From: Lachnospira multipara ATCC 19207
GTDB taxonomy: Bacteria > Bacillota > Clostridia > Lachnospirales > Lachnospiraceae
Reading direction: 5' to 3'
Length of the DNA stretch: 64,000 bases
Assembly (NCBI RefSeq): GCF_000424105.1
Contig: NZ_AUJG01000004.1
Span: 1-64,000, forward strand
Under the pieces are notes generated by a model, which was not told where the DNA came from, searched no databases, and saw only the letters and a list, made by a program, of their open reading frames with translations. A program made the position numbers and the translations under genes. Each line of letters begins with the position of its first letter. Within the stretch, counting starts at the first letter, position 1. Positions 10,117-18,831 of this stretch are shown in pieces.

Positions 10117-10575
10117 TTAACTAAAGTAAGCAATAGTGCTTATTAGGTAGCCAGCAAGTAAAAAGGGGATAAAGGGGATTGTGGCTTTTCTTTTTAATTT
10201 CTTTAGGGCTAGGCCTATGAGGGAGAAAACTGCTGCCGCTAGCATGGCAAGAAAGAAGCTAGAAAGGGCTATAAGAAAGCCGTTTGTTAGGGCTACTAAG
10301 CCTACTGTTATAGAATCTGCAATAGCGATTGCTTTGAATAAAAGAGACATAATAATTAGTATAAGCATGAATGATAAGCTTAAGATTAGTTCTTTTAAAT
10401 CGATTTTATCTTTTGTAAAAAATAGACATAGTAAATTTACTATCATCATTAGACCGTAGACTAGTAGCGCCCAAAGGCTTACTTCTTTTCTTTTTAAATC
10501 CATGTAGGATAGAATTGTTAAAGCAAACAGGCTAATTAACAGACCAAAATTTACTCTTATAATTTCTATTATCAT
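10117..10575 (-). CDS. Second A24 prepilin-peptidase-like protein
   Basis: The 152-residue product is very hydrophobic, with about six predicted membrane segments. The two aspartates needed by A24 aspartyl peptidases can be placed: one in YMDLKRKEV near residue 26 and one in AIADSITVG near 79. The usual IPN and GxGDxK contexts are degenerate. The canonical peptidase of this locus is the first gene of the operon (18171-18626), so this copy may process the TadE-like proteins or be a non-catalytic relative. Co-directional neighbours on both sides are TadE-like genes 11-13 nt away. Confidence 0.6.
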   Translation of the reverse strand: MIIEIIRVNFGLLISLFALTILSYMDLKRKEVSLWALLVYGLMMIVNLLCLFFTKDKIDLKELILSLSFMLILIIMSLLFKAIAIADSITVGLVALTNGFLIALSSFFLAMLAAAVFSLIGLALKKLKRKATIPFIPFLLAGYLISTIAYFS

Positions 10576-10588
10576 AATTTACCTCTTC

Positions 10589-11506
10589 TTATTCTCCTGC
10601 GCATTTGCTGCAAGGTCTTCTGTTTGCCACACTTGATAGGGGCACTCGTAAAATGTCTCTATGTAGCTGGCCGCACTCTTCTGAGTTGTGATACCTAGTT
10701 CCGTAAGATGTGTAATAGACTATGCCGGAATTAATCTCGGCCTTACAAGAATCGCAAGGGTAATATTTAGCCCCTGATTGATTTCTCACATTTTCAATAT
10801 TAGAAAAGCTGCTAGATAAAACATCACGCGTTAAATAGGTACAACTTGCATCTCTATGATATACTTCACCATCTTTTGTAATGTAGACATAGTCATCATC
10901 CTCATCCCCGGCAAACTCCTCAAAGGCATCCTTATCCTCACCAAGCCAACCATCCGTTACAAGCTCCGTCTTCTTTTTAACTAGACTAAGTCCGAATATA
11001 TCAAAGGGATTATCGATTACATAATCTAGGCAAACTTTGATTTGAGAATTGTTATTTAAAATGGAACTGCGAAGCAGAACAAAGCCTGCATTGCCGCCAA
11101 CTATATGATTCTTACTAGCAAAATCGCTGCCTAAATTGTCAATAAACATTCCAAGGAAAATACCATCATTAATTCCTGACATGGCAATTGCTTTTATGGT
11201 ATTTGCACTAGACTGTGTATTAGTGTTGTTGGTGTTTGTACTTAAGCTGTTTAGATAAGCTGCGTCTTCTTTTACATTTTCATAAATATAGGCGTAGCTA
11301 GAGCAGCGCCTTGCGGTTTCAAATAAAGCCGCGTTGATTCTTGTTTCTATGGCCACTATCTGTAGAAGGTAGATTATAGTCAAAATGGCAAATAGCACTA
11401 TTGGGATAACTATAGCTCCTTCTACTGTGGCGCTAGCTTTTAAATATGCCCCTTTTAAACTTGGCATTAGTTTTTTTCTGATTCGGGGCTGATTGTTATC
11501 AATCAT
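10589..11506 (-). CDS. TadE-like pseudopilin with two C-terminal Cys/His modules
   Basis: The 305-residue product starts at the ATG at 11506, preceded by AAAGGAAA about 10 nt upstream. An in-frame ATG at 11557 overlaps the previous gene's stop but has no ribosome binding site. The prepilin segment ASATVEGAIVIPIVLFAIL (about 25-45) is typical of TadE. The C-terminal about 90 residues hold two copies of one module: YHRDASCTYL...YYPCDSC and YHNSEECGQL...RPCSKC. Each is a His-Cys-CxxC set that could bind zinc. The module resembles a small domain found at the C-terminus of various secreted nucleases and ComE-like proteins. It should lie outside the cell. Confidence 0.75.
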   Translation of the reverse strand: MIDNNQPRIRKKLMPSLKGAYLKASATVEGAIVIPIVLFAILTIIYLLQIVAIETRINAALFETARRCSSYAYIYENVKEDAAYLNSLSTNTNNTNTQSSANTIKAIAMSGINDGIFLGMFIDNLGSDFASKNHIVGGNAGFVLLRSSILNNNSQIKVCLDYVIDNPFDIFGLSLVKKKTELVTDGWLGEDKDAFEEFAGDEDDDYVYITKDGEVYHRDASCTYLTRDVLSSSFSNIENVRNQSGAKYYPCDSCKAEINSGIVYYTSYGTRYHNSEECGQLHRDILRVPLSSVANRRPCSKCAGE

Positions 11507-11556
11507 TAATCTGTATTTCCTTTCACATTTCTTTAAAGGGGCATATTCAAGCCTCA

Positions 11557-13749
11557 TTAGTTAATATATGAATATGATATTTCTTGTTTGTAACTTGAAG
11601 TTTTACTGCTCTTTTTAAAGCTTGCCTCTCCCTTAAAGGAGACGATGTAATCCTTCATTCTAAAATCTGTGTGGCCCATGTCTATCATTTGTAATTCCAT
11701 GGCGGACATGGTGCCTAGATTTTTCTTAGATAAATTTTTTACAAGGAGCAACATTCTTAAATAATCCTCGTAGGCTAGACCTTTGTCGTCATTTTTATTA
11801 TTAGTGAAATTTGAATCTAAAAGATTAGTTAGACTTAGTTGCCAGTTATCTTTTGTTTTTACTAGGGGAACTTTACCGCCCTTCATTAAGGTCCTTAAAT
11901 CCATAATGCTCTCTCCATAAGCCCAGGCTGAAAGAATCAAATATTGTCCTGCTCTTACTGCTGCCTCGCAACCAGTAAAACCCACTAGGCTTAAGGCTAG
12001 GGTGTAGGCTTCCGCCTTTTTTGTGCTATCTGTTAAAAGGTAGGCAAGATTCATTCCCTCCCTAATCCCAGACATTTCAAATAGGGTTTTAGATAGATTT
12101 TCCTTATCTGACGAATTACCGCAAAGGATAAATTCAATCATATAATCCAATTGCCCCGTGTCGCTTTTTTTCAATTTTCCATCTTCATCTAAAAAGTCCG
12201 CCGCGTCTTTAAAATGCATTGTTAGATACTCATTATAGAAAATGTTATCTTTAGTGTCTTTTAAACTAATTTCCGTCTTTATCTCATCTCCTGATAAGCT
12301 ATTGGCTAAATCCTTGTAGTTTATGCTCTTATCAGAAATTGTGGAAACATCGTCAATTATCAGGCCTAAATAGCCCTCCTGTAGAGTGGAAATGATTTTC
12401 TTGATTTTAGATAGACCAGATGATGATGAACTAAAATCAATTTGTGAATAATCAAATTTTAGATTCTTATTAGAAATCTTTGACAGATTAGATTTTATGC
12501 TATCTAGACTGCTTTTGTATTCTGTTATTTTATCTTTAGTTAATGTCTCTTTTATACAAGAAAGCTTATCCTCTGCATTGTTTAAATAGATGTTGTTGCT
12601 TGTAATAGCTTCTTTAATCAGATCCACATTGCAAAGCTTTCTCTCGTTATTTTTAACGCCATTTTTAATTTCCTCATAATCTCCTGCAAAGCTATCGTAA
12701 AGCTCCTGCCCTAAACTCTCCTTATTATTGTAAAGTTTTGTGGTTAAGTCATCCACGGATTTACTAGCAGTATCCTGAGAATTGTAGTAGGCCTTAACGT
12801 AACCCATGGCCTCTTCATTGGCCTTCTTGGTATCAGTTATATATTCTTCTAGCTTGTCATAATCTCTTTTAAAAATATTGGCATAGGAATTATTTCCATT
12901 GGCATTACTTTCCTCATCCGTAATTAATTCAAGCTCCTCAAGGCAGATATACATATCATCCACGATTTCCTCTAAATTAATGTAAGCATAATCACTTGAA
13001 TTTAGCACCTTATAAACTTTGTCGTTATCAATATTTGCACTGCTCATGGAAATCTCTCCATAAATTCCTCGCTTAGCGTAAGATTTTTTAGCAAGCTGGG
13101 GCTTCCCATTTTTAATTACAACCCCATCATCTGTGGTATCAATACCCTCCACCACCTCAAGGAGGCGCAATACATTTACATCAAGCTCTACTAAATCCTC
13201 TTCAAGCCCTGCCATATCCTCGGAAATTTCCTTAGTGGCCTTGGCACGCTTCACTTCTTCTTCTGAGTTCTTAAACGTATCCACAAGATCTGAATAAATT
13301 CCATACTTCATGTAGCTAAGGATTTCCTCGTAAACTCCCTCGCCGCAATTGCTTGTGGCATACTGATAATCCGTGATGTTTAGGCCATCGAGATAGACTT
13401 TTGAGGAGACGTCTGAGAGGTTAGTGTTTATGTATTTACTTAGCTTGGCCTCGTTTTTACTGGCATCCTTTAATAAAAATATGCCAAACTCCTCTAGGCA
13501 GTCGTTGTGATAGGCTGCAAAAACCGACTCTGCTGAGAGAATGCAAGCCTGCTTAATCTGTGTGTTTAGCCTGCTATCTGCTGCCGAGCGAACTAGGGTT
13601 ATAAGTAGGGACAAAACAATGGTGATTGAGATACTAGCAAGGATTGTGATTTGGGCCGTAAGGGTTTTCCTTGTGGCTTTACATGATCCGCTATTTCTGT
13701 CCTTGTGGTTATCACAAATCTGGTAAGGCTTAAATATTCTTTGCTTCAT
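11557..13749 (-). CDS. DUF5702 (TadG-like) pilus-locus protein
   Basis: The 730-residue protein has one transmembrane segment near residues 29-52, preceded by TLTAQITILASISITIVL, which looks like the N-terminus of TadG-type proteins. A long, mostly helical and charged extracellular region with coiled-coil character (about 150-480) follows, and a conserved C-terminal third. This is the DUF5702 architecture that accompanies Flp pilin genes in Lachnospiraceae; its precise role is not established. Its start overlaps the end of the Flp pilin gene by 20 nt, which implies translational coupling. Confidence 0.7.
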   Translation of the reverse strand: MKQRIFKPYQICDNHKDRNSGSCKATRKTLTAQITILASISITIVLSLLITLVRSAADSRLNTQIKQACILSAESVFAAYHNDCLEEFGIFLLKDASKNEAKLSKYINTNLSDVSSKVYLDGLNITDYQYATSNCGEGVYEEILSYMKYGIYSDLVDTFKNSEEEVKRAKATKEISEDMAGLEEDLVELDVNVLRLLEVVEGIDTTDDGVVIKNGKPQLAKKSYAKRGIYGEISMSSANIDNDKVYKVLNSSDYAYINLEEIVDDMYICLEELELITDEESNANGNNSYANIFKRDYDKLEEYITDTKKANEEAMGYVKAYYNSQDTASKSVDDLTTKLYNNKESLGQELYDSFAGDYEEIKNGVKNNERKLCNVDLIKEAITSNNIYLNNAEDKLSCIKETLTKDKITEYKSSLDSIKSNLSKISNKNLKFDYSQIDFSSSSSGLSKIKKIISTLQEGYLGLIIDDVSTISDKSINYKDLANSLSGDEIKTEISLKDTKDNIFYNEYLTMHFKDAADFLDEDGKLKKSDTGQLDYMIEFILCGNSSDKENLSKTLFEMSGIREGMNLAYLLTDSTKKAEAYTLALSLVGFTGCEAAVRAGQYLILSAWAYGESIMDLRTLMKGGKVPLVKTKDNWQLSLTNLLDSNFTNNKNDDKGLAYEDYLRMLLLVKNLSKKNLGTMSAMELQMIDMGHTDFRMKDYIVSFKGEASFKKSSKTSSYKQEISYSYIN

Positions 13750-13897
13750 CTGACATGTTCTTTAAAAGAGTCTGAACAAGGCTTGTGATCTGGGTTTTGA
13801 AAATGCTAACAAGGCCGATAAGTACCACGATAATTAGCACAACCTCAATAACTCCCATTCCATCTTCTTCCTTTAAAAAATTCTTAAATCTTTTCAT
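13730..13897 (-). CDS. flp: Flp/Tad major pilin, Flp1 type
   Basis: This 55-codon gene lies in the gap between tadC and the DUF5702 gene. It reads MKRFKNFLKEEDGMGVIEVV, then a hydrophobic stretch, then KTQITSLVQTLLKNMSDE and so on to a TAA at 13730. The Gly-Met-Gly-Val-Ile-Glu (GMGVIE) motif is the cleavage site and Glu+5 of type IVb Flp pilins, and the size is right for Flp1. AAAGGAAAAG lies upstream of the ATG. It should be the structural subunit of the pilus built by the surrounding genes. It is the shortest gene here, and it overlaps the next gene by 20 nt. Confidence 0.88.
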   Translation of the reverse strand: MKRFKNFLKEEDGMGVIEVVLIIVVLIGLVSIFKTQITSLVQTLLKNMSDEAKNI

Positions 13898-13934
13898 TTT
13901 TTCTTTTCCTTTCGTTTGTAAAAATATTTTCTAT

Positions 13935-15218
13935 CTAAATTCCAAAAGACGTCACTGCCGGAAACATAATGATAATCATTACAATTACTAGCATCATGAT
14001 CATTGGAATTAGTAGCTTTGTGGAGGCCTCTTCACCTTTTTGAAGAGCCATTTGCTTTCGAAGCTCAAAAGCTTCACGGGTTTCATTTTCTAGTAAAGAA
14101 ACCAGGTCTTTACTACCTTTCTTTAAATTGCTAACAAGTAGTGAAATAAACTTTGTATATTCTTTTATATTTACTCGTCTAGCAAAATCCTCATAACAGG
14201 CGGCTTCAGGAATTCCTGCCTGCATGTTACAACTAGTCTCATACATTTCTTCATAAATAGCATGACTAGTGGCCCTCCCCTCTTTAAAATTCCTATTGTA
14301 ATCTGCAGCAATCTTAGTCCAAGCCATTCGAATTGTCATGCCAGAACCAAGCAAAAGACAAAGCTTTGAAACCAGCTCTGAATAGTCATATTTCATCTGC
14401 TTTATCCTATTTTCCTTCTCCTCTTTTAGTTTTGCGTAATCCTTATAAATTATTAAAACCGCTAGCATTATTCCTAGGAAAATGTAGTAAAAGGGGGAAG
14501 TTTCTTCTCTACGAATTTTATATATAAATTCCTTACCATCTATATTATCTGGCAGGCTAAACTTATCTTCATTAACAGACTCCTCTAGATTCTTATCAAT
14601 ACGCTTGGCAATTAAGTTATCAAGGGATAACTCACTTTTATCCTTTGCTATTACAGTTATCCTGTATTCTAGGCTTGTCTTATACTCGTCATAGGAAAGG
14701 ACGGCGCGAAGGACTACCGGTCTAGATTCATTTTCTAAAAAATCATCATTACTGACCTTGCCATTGTAGTTAATGATATTAAAGTCATCAGAGTACCAGT
14801 CGATATTAACTAGGCCTGAAACTGCGCTAGTTTGCAGCTTTAGATTATACTTAACCTTATCAAGACTCTCGTTTGTTGCAAGCATATTTTCTTCGATTTC
14901 TTCATAGGCCTTAAAAAAGTTTTCCTCCACCTCGCTAGCATTAAGCTTTCTTGGATCAAGGGTTAAATCAAGGCTAGTAATTAACTTGCCTGACTTATCA
15001 TAGACATCTACCGTCTCCTGTCTTGCATCTGACCCAGGCGCCGGTCTTTTTAGGCTATTATCAGAAATCTTTGTGCTTGAAGAATTGGCTATGCCTTTAA
15101 AAATAGCCAGCATTAGGAAAGCTAGAAAAATAAGGAGGGCTGTTTTGTAGCTCTTGTTAAGCTTTATTTCATGTCGTATTTTTTCAAAAATTTGTTTTGC
15201 TTCAGTTTTTAATTTCAT
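13935..15218 (-). CDS. tadC: TadC-like inner-membrane platform protein
   Basis: The 427-residue type II secretion F-domain protein has its F-domain at about 280-427, with LVSKLCLLLGSGMTIRMAW and the paired C-terminal membrane helix. The N-terminal half is unusual. A transmembrane helix (about 25-43) leads into about 190 residues of extracytoplasmic beta-rich sequence before the second helix (about 240-258). TadC and TadB form the membrane platform on which the CpaF ATPase acts to assemble Flp pilin. It lies 17 nt after tadB and 37 nt before flp. Confidence 0.8.
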   Translation of the reverse strand: MKLKTEAKQIFEKIRHEIKLNKSYKTALLIFLAFLMLAIFKGIANSSSTKISDNSLKRPAPGSDARQETVDVYDKSGKLITSLDLTLDPRKLNASEVEENFFKAYEEIEENMLATNESLDKVKYNLKLQTSAVSGLVNIDWYSDDFNIINYNGKVSNDDFLENESRPVVLRAVLSYDEYKTSLEYRITVIAKDKSELSLDNLIAKRIDKNLEESVNEDKFSLPDNIDGKEFIYKIRREETSPFYYIFLGIMLAVLIIYKDYAKLKEEKENRIKQMKYDYSELVSKLCLLLGSGMTIRMAWTKIAADYNRNFKEGRATSHAIYEEMYETSCNMQAGIPEAACYEDFARRVNIKEYTKFISLLVSNLKKGSKDLVSLLENETREAFELRKQMALQKGEEASTKLLIPMIMMLVIVMIIIMFPAVTSFGI

Positions 15219-15235
15219 GCTAGTTTGCCTCCTTT

Positions 15236-16075
15236 CTAGATTTCAATGTCCATAATTCTTTTTGATACTTTTACTGAGATGCCATAAATCACTAGGCAGA
15301 TGGTCATTATGATTATGCCTAAGGGATTAAAGTATAGGCAGTCAAGATAGCCTCTAGTGGTTAGTTTTAAGTAAAATATAATCACAATTGGAATGTAACT
15401 CATGATTCTTTGTTCCATCTTCTTAGCACTAATCTGGGTTTTGATTTCATTTGCCACCGCCCACTTTTCGCTGATTTGCTTTGTGGTGTTTTTAATGATT
15501 TCAATTAAATTGCCGCCGGTTCTTTTAGCGTATCTAAAGACTTCTACGAAATAATTTATGTCTTCACTTTTCTGTTTGCTGGCAAAGTCCGATAACAAAT
15601 CTTCTATATTTTCATTCCTATCAAGGCGCCTAACGATATTGTAAAAGTCCCGGCTAATCTCATCTTCCTTGCCAAATGTTTTCTCTAGTTCCACAAGGGC
15701 CTCACGAAAGGCATTCTCAATGGAGTAACCTACATCAAGGGCAAAACTTATGGAAAGTAATGCCTCCTTAAACTTTCCTAAATAGGCATTATTTCTTGAT
15801 TCTTTCTTGATTTTAATTTCTTCCTTTAATAGATAAATGCCTAAGGGAATTAGGAAAATTGAAAAAATAAGACTTCCATAAAAGGCAAGGGAAATTATTA
15901 GGATTGTGGCTAGGACCTTAACTAGCATCAAGGCATCAATTTCTGACTTGTCTAGATTTTTTAGCCATAAGTTTGTTATTTGTTCTTTGAAGGCTTCCAA
16001 GAATCTTACCTTCTTCGTCCTCCCCTTCTTCCTTGAATAAAAATATGGGATTAAGTTTGATAGTTCCATCTTCAT
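15236..16075 (-). CDS. tadB: TadB-like inner-membrane platform protein
   Basis: The 279-residue type II secretion F-domain protein has membrane helices near 48-80 and a pair at the C-terminus (about 220-270). The cytoplasmic F-domain carries ISFALDVGYSIENAF and YAKRTGGNLIEIIKN. It is the partner of TadC in the pilus platform. The start at 16075 has GAGG 9 nt upstream and gives an overlap of 140 nt with the end of cpaF. A later start at the Met near residue 50 would remove the overlap, but I see no ribosome binding site there. Confidence 0.8.
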   Translation of the reverse strand: MKMELSNLIPYFYSRKKGRTKKVRFLEAFKEQITNLWLKNLDKSEIDALMLVKVLATILIISLAFYGSLIFSIFLIPLGIYLLKEEIKIKKESRNNAYLGKFKEALLSISFALDVGYSIENAFREALVELEKTFGKEDEISRDFYNIVRRLDRNENIEDLLSDFASKQKSEDINYFVEVFRYAKRTGGNLIEIIKNTTKQISEKWAVANEIKTQISAKKMEQRIMSYIPIVIIFYLKLTTRGYLDCLYFNPLGIIIMTICLVIYGISVKVSKRIMDIEI

Positions 16076-17159
16076 AATTTAAAACCTCTGTTATTTCCAC
16101 TACTTTTCTTGTTTTATCTCGCATCCTCTTTAAATGAACTATTAAGTCAATGGCCGAGGCGATTTGCTGCCTTATGGCATCTAGTGGCATTTCAATTCCG
16201 CTCATTAAAACCATGGTTTCAAGTCGAATTAACATATCTTCGCTAGAGTTACTATGACCTGTGGATAGAGAACCGTCGTGGCCAGTGTTCATACTAGTTA
16301 ACATATCTAGGGCCTCGCCGCCTCTGCACTCGCCAACTACGATTCTATCTGGTCGCATTCGAAGGGAGGACTTAATTAGGTCTCTAATGCTTATGGCATT
16401 CTTCCCTTCGATGTTGGCGTTTCTAGCCTCAAGCCTTACTAAATTTTTCACCCTTGTTAGCTGTAATTCTGCGGAATCTTCAATTGTTATTACTCTTTCA
16501 TCTTCTGGAATAAAGTTTGATAGGGCATTTAAAAATGTAGTCTTTCCACTACCTGTGCCCCCACTGACAAAGATATTTAATCTAGATTTTACAGCATTTT
16601 CTAAAAAGATAGCTACTTCTTTTGTTATAGAATTTATCTCGATTAATTTCTCAAGACTTAAGGGACTTTCATAAAACTTTCTGATAGTAATCACAGGACC
16701 GTTAAGAGCTACTGGTGGCAAGACTATATTTACTCTTGAACCATCCTCTAGTCTTGTATCTACTATGGGAGAGCTTTCATTTACAATTCTATTGGACATT
16801 GCCGCAATTTTTTGTGCAATGTCTGCTAGTTTTTCATCACTTTCAAACTGTCCCTTATATCTAATTATTTGTCCCTTTTTTTCAATAAAAATGTTACGAT
16901 ATCCGTTAATCATAATCTCTGTAATGCTGTCATCATCAAGAAGTTCCTGTAGGATATCTAGCTTTCTTATGGAATTAAATAGTCTTTGCTTTAGGCTTTC
17001 TTTTAGTGTTAGGGGGATGATTTTATTCTGACTGTAGTTTTCGATTTTCCTATCAATTAGATCGTAGATATAGTTTTCTTCTAGCTCCCTTGTTATATCA
17101 AGTTCGCTATATATGCTTCTCTTTAGTTCGTTGAAGATTTCCTCTTTATTAGTCAACAT
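15936..17159 (-). CDS. cpaF: CpaF/TadA pilus assembly ATPase
   Basis: The 407-residue secretion ATPase of the VirB11/CpaF family has a Walker A (SGGTGSGKTTFLNAL, about 200-214), a Walker B/Asp box (VGECRGGEALDML), the conserved TGHDGSLSTGHSN His box, and the N-terminal ITEIMINGYRNIFIEKKG domain. It hydrolyses ATP to drive Flp pilus assembly in the cytoplasm. Its start overlaps the end of the CpaE/TadZ gene by 11 nt. Its last about 46 codons overlap tadB in another frame. All core motifs are intact. Confidence 0.92.
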   Translation of the reverse strand: MLTNKEEIFNELKRSIYSELDITRELEENYIYDLIDRKIENYSQNKIIPLTLKESLKQRLFNSIRKLDILQELLDDDSITEIMINGYRNIFIEKKGQIIRYKGQFESDEKLADIAQKIAAMSNRIVNESSPIVDTRLEDGSRVNIVLPPVALNGPVITIRKFYESPLSLEKLIEINSITKEVAIFLENAVKSRLNIFVSGGTGSGKTTFLNALSNFIPEDERVITIEDSAELQLTRVKNLVRLEARNANIEGKNAISIRDLIKSSLRMRPDRIVVGECRGGEALDMLTSMNTGHDGSLSTGHSNSSEDMLIRLETMVLMSGIEMPLDAIRQQIASAIDLIVHLKRMRDKTRKVVEITEVLNYEDGTIKLNPIFLFKEEGEDEEGKILGSLQRTNNKLMAKKSRQVRN

Positions 17160-18138
17160 CTATAACCTCTTTAAGTCCTTCAAAGGATCTACTGTATTCA
17201 ATGCGACTAAGAATCTTTTCGTTCATACATTCTTCTGTTAAATCCACATCGATTTCTCGAATTTCATCTAGCAGCTTTTCCATACCACTTTCATTCATGT
17301 AGGAAACCATGGAACACTCTCTTGCCTTATCAAAATAATCTGTAGACTTTGGCATAAAAAGTCTATTGCAGGCTCCGTATAAATTCCAAGGATTGTTAAT
17401 GCCATTTCCAATATCTACAATTACGTAATCGTAGGAAAGGCTTACCCCCACAAGCTGAATAAAGGTAACTAAGTCCTCTACTGCAATATAGGAAATGTCC
17501 TCAGCACAAACCACTGAAGGAATGTAATCAAAGTTTTCAATTGTGGATATGCACTCTTCGATTTTTTTATGATACTGCATCTTGTTTTGCTTAAAAGCAT
17601 AAAGAGCATCTGATAAGGTCTTACTAGAGCGTCTTGGTAAAATGTTTTCTAAACCTGCAAACTCTTCTAAACTAATAAAAAGTGTATGTCCTTTTTTTGC
17701 AAATTCTTTTGCGAGACTAAGAGAAAGAACAGTACGCTTACTTGAATTAACTCCCATGACACCAATAATTTTACTAGATAGACTTGTGTGATTTTTTCTC
17801 TTGCCCTTTGAAAGTTTTGAGAGCAGTTCTTTTGATGGTTGATACTTACAAACCATAGATACATTTTCTAAATCCTTATTATCCTCTGGCTTATTATCAA
17901 TCTCCTCTTCGCATAAAACCACGTATTTATCAGCCTTATCAGACTCGCAGTAATATTCGTAGAGTTCTTCATTAAGCATTAAAACCTCAGGCTTTTCATC
18001 TTCTAAATAATCCTGTAGTTCTTCCTGCTTTGTAAAAATTCTTGCATTATAGGGAACTTCGTTATCCTCATTTATAGCTCCCATTAAACGCTTGGCATAA
18101 TTCTCGTCGGAATCATAAATTACACATGTATTTCGCAT
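17149..18138 (-). CDS. CpaE/TadZ-like localisation protein with degenerate P-loop
   Basis: The 329-residue protein has an N-terminal receiver-like domain (about 1-100, starting TCVIYDSDENYAKRLM) and a MinD/ParA-type domain from about 120. The deviant Walker A position reads GVMGVNSSKRTVLSLS, where the ATPase family has KGGxGKT, so ATP hydrolysis is doubtful. CpaE/TadZ proteins place the Tad machine at a cell pole. The ATG at 18138 is preferred because AGAGG is 7 nt away; an ATG two codons earlier abuts the ribosome binding site. It lies 32 nt after the prepilin peptidase gene. Confidence 0.75.
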   Translation of the reverse strand: MRNTCVIYDSDENYAKRLMGAINEDNEVPYNARIFTKQEELQDYLEDEKPEVLMLNEELYEYYCESDKADKYVVLCEEEIDNKPEDNKDLENVSMVCKYQPSKELLSKLSKGKRKNHTSLSSKIIGVMGVNSSKRTVLSLSLAKEFAKKGHTLFISLEEFAGLENILPRRSSKTLSDALYAFKQNKMQYHKKIEECISTIENFDYIPSVVCAEDISYIAVEDLVTFIQLVGVSLSYDYVIVDIGNGINNPWNLYGACNRLFMPKSTDYFDKARECSMVSYMNESGMEKLLDEIREIDVDLTEECMNEKILSRIEYSRSFEGLKEVIDVD

Positions 18139-18170
18139 TTTCATACCTCTTTCTTTTGAATAATCTTAAG

Positions 18171-18626
18171 TTATAAACTAATTATTAGGCAGACTATTAG
18201 GGCCAATAAAATCCCGTAACTAAAGTGAATCCTGTGAAGTTTAAAGCCATAAGCACTGCTAACTGTTATGCTTTTTTTCATAAGAACTTCTATGGCTCCG
18301 ATTATGAGATTGAAAATCATGGATAGCACGAATAGTTTAAAGATTAGTGGGCCAAGTAATAGCGCTAAATTTGTATAAAGTTTCACGTCTCCTGCTCCAA
18401 TTCCGCCAATCATATAAATAATGTATGTTAGGAAAAAAATTGCAAACGCAAAGATAAAGTGATTAATTGTATTTTCCTCTTTTGTAAAAATTTTACCGAA
18501 TAACACAAAAACTGTGCCGGTAATAAATCCTATTAAGTTTAAAAAATTGGGAATCTTAAATGATGAATAATCATAATAAACAGATATGATTGTTAGAATT
18601 AAAGCCGCTAAAAAATATATTAAAAT
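18171..18626 (-). CDS. A24 prepilin peptidase (TadV/CpaA-like), apparent ATT start
   Basis: A GTG at 18506 gives only 111 residues and lacks the first catalytic aspartate. Reading the frame further up restores 40 residues, including DYSSFKIPNFLNLIGFITG, the D-x(5)-IPN motif of A24 aspartyl peptidases. The second site is GGIGAGDVKLY. An in-frame TAG at 18636-18638 overlaps a perfect AGGAGG, and no ATG, GTG or TTG lies between it and the motif. The likely start is ATT at 18624-18626, 5 nt after AGGAGG (or ATA two codons later). The full product is 151 residues, a normal size. It should cleave Flp and TadE prepilins. First gene of the operon. Confidence 0.8.
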   Translation of the reverse strand: MLIYFLAALILTIISVYYDYSSFKIPNFLNLIGFITGTVFVLFGKIFTKEENTINHFIFAFAIFFLTYIIYMIGGIGAGDVKLYTNLALLLGPLIFKLFVLSMIFNLIIGAIEVLMKKSITVSSAYGFKLHRIHFSYGILLALIVCLIISL

Positions 18627-18655
18627 ATTTACCTCCTAGCTGGCAGTGCTATGAC

Positions 18656-18684
18656 AATATACCTTCTGTTTCTCTTTATGTCAA
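18656..18684 (-). promoter_or_regulatory. Consensus promoter of the tad operon
   Basis: On the minus strand TTGACA (18679-18684) is separated by 17 nt from TATATT (18656-18661). Transcription should start near 18649, giving a leader of only about 22 nt that carries AGGAGG. It faces the tad genes and is divergent from the GH25 gene. Confidence 0.8.
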
Positions 18685-18831
18685 CTATAAATTTTTAATA
18701 TATATCCAGGTAAGGCATTAAAAGCCGCCTAATCACTAGATTTTCATTACAAAAAAAATTTTTAAAAAAGACAAGTTTCCATTATTGTGTTATAGTAATC
18801 ATATATAATTTTTATCAGAATTGGAGAGTTT

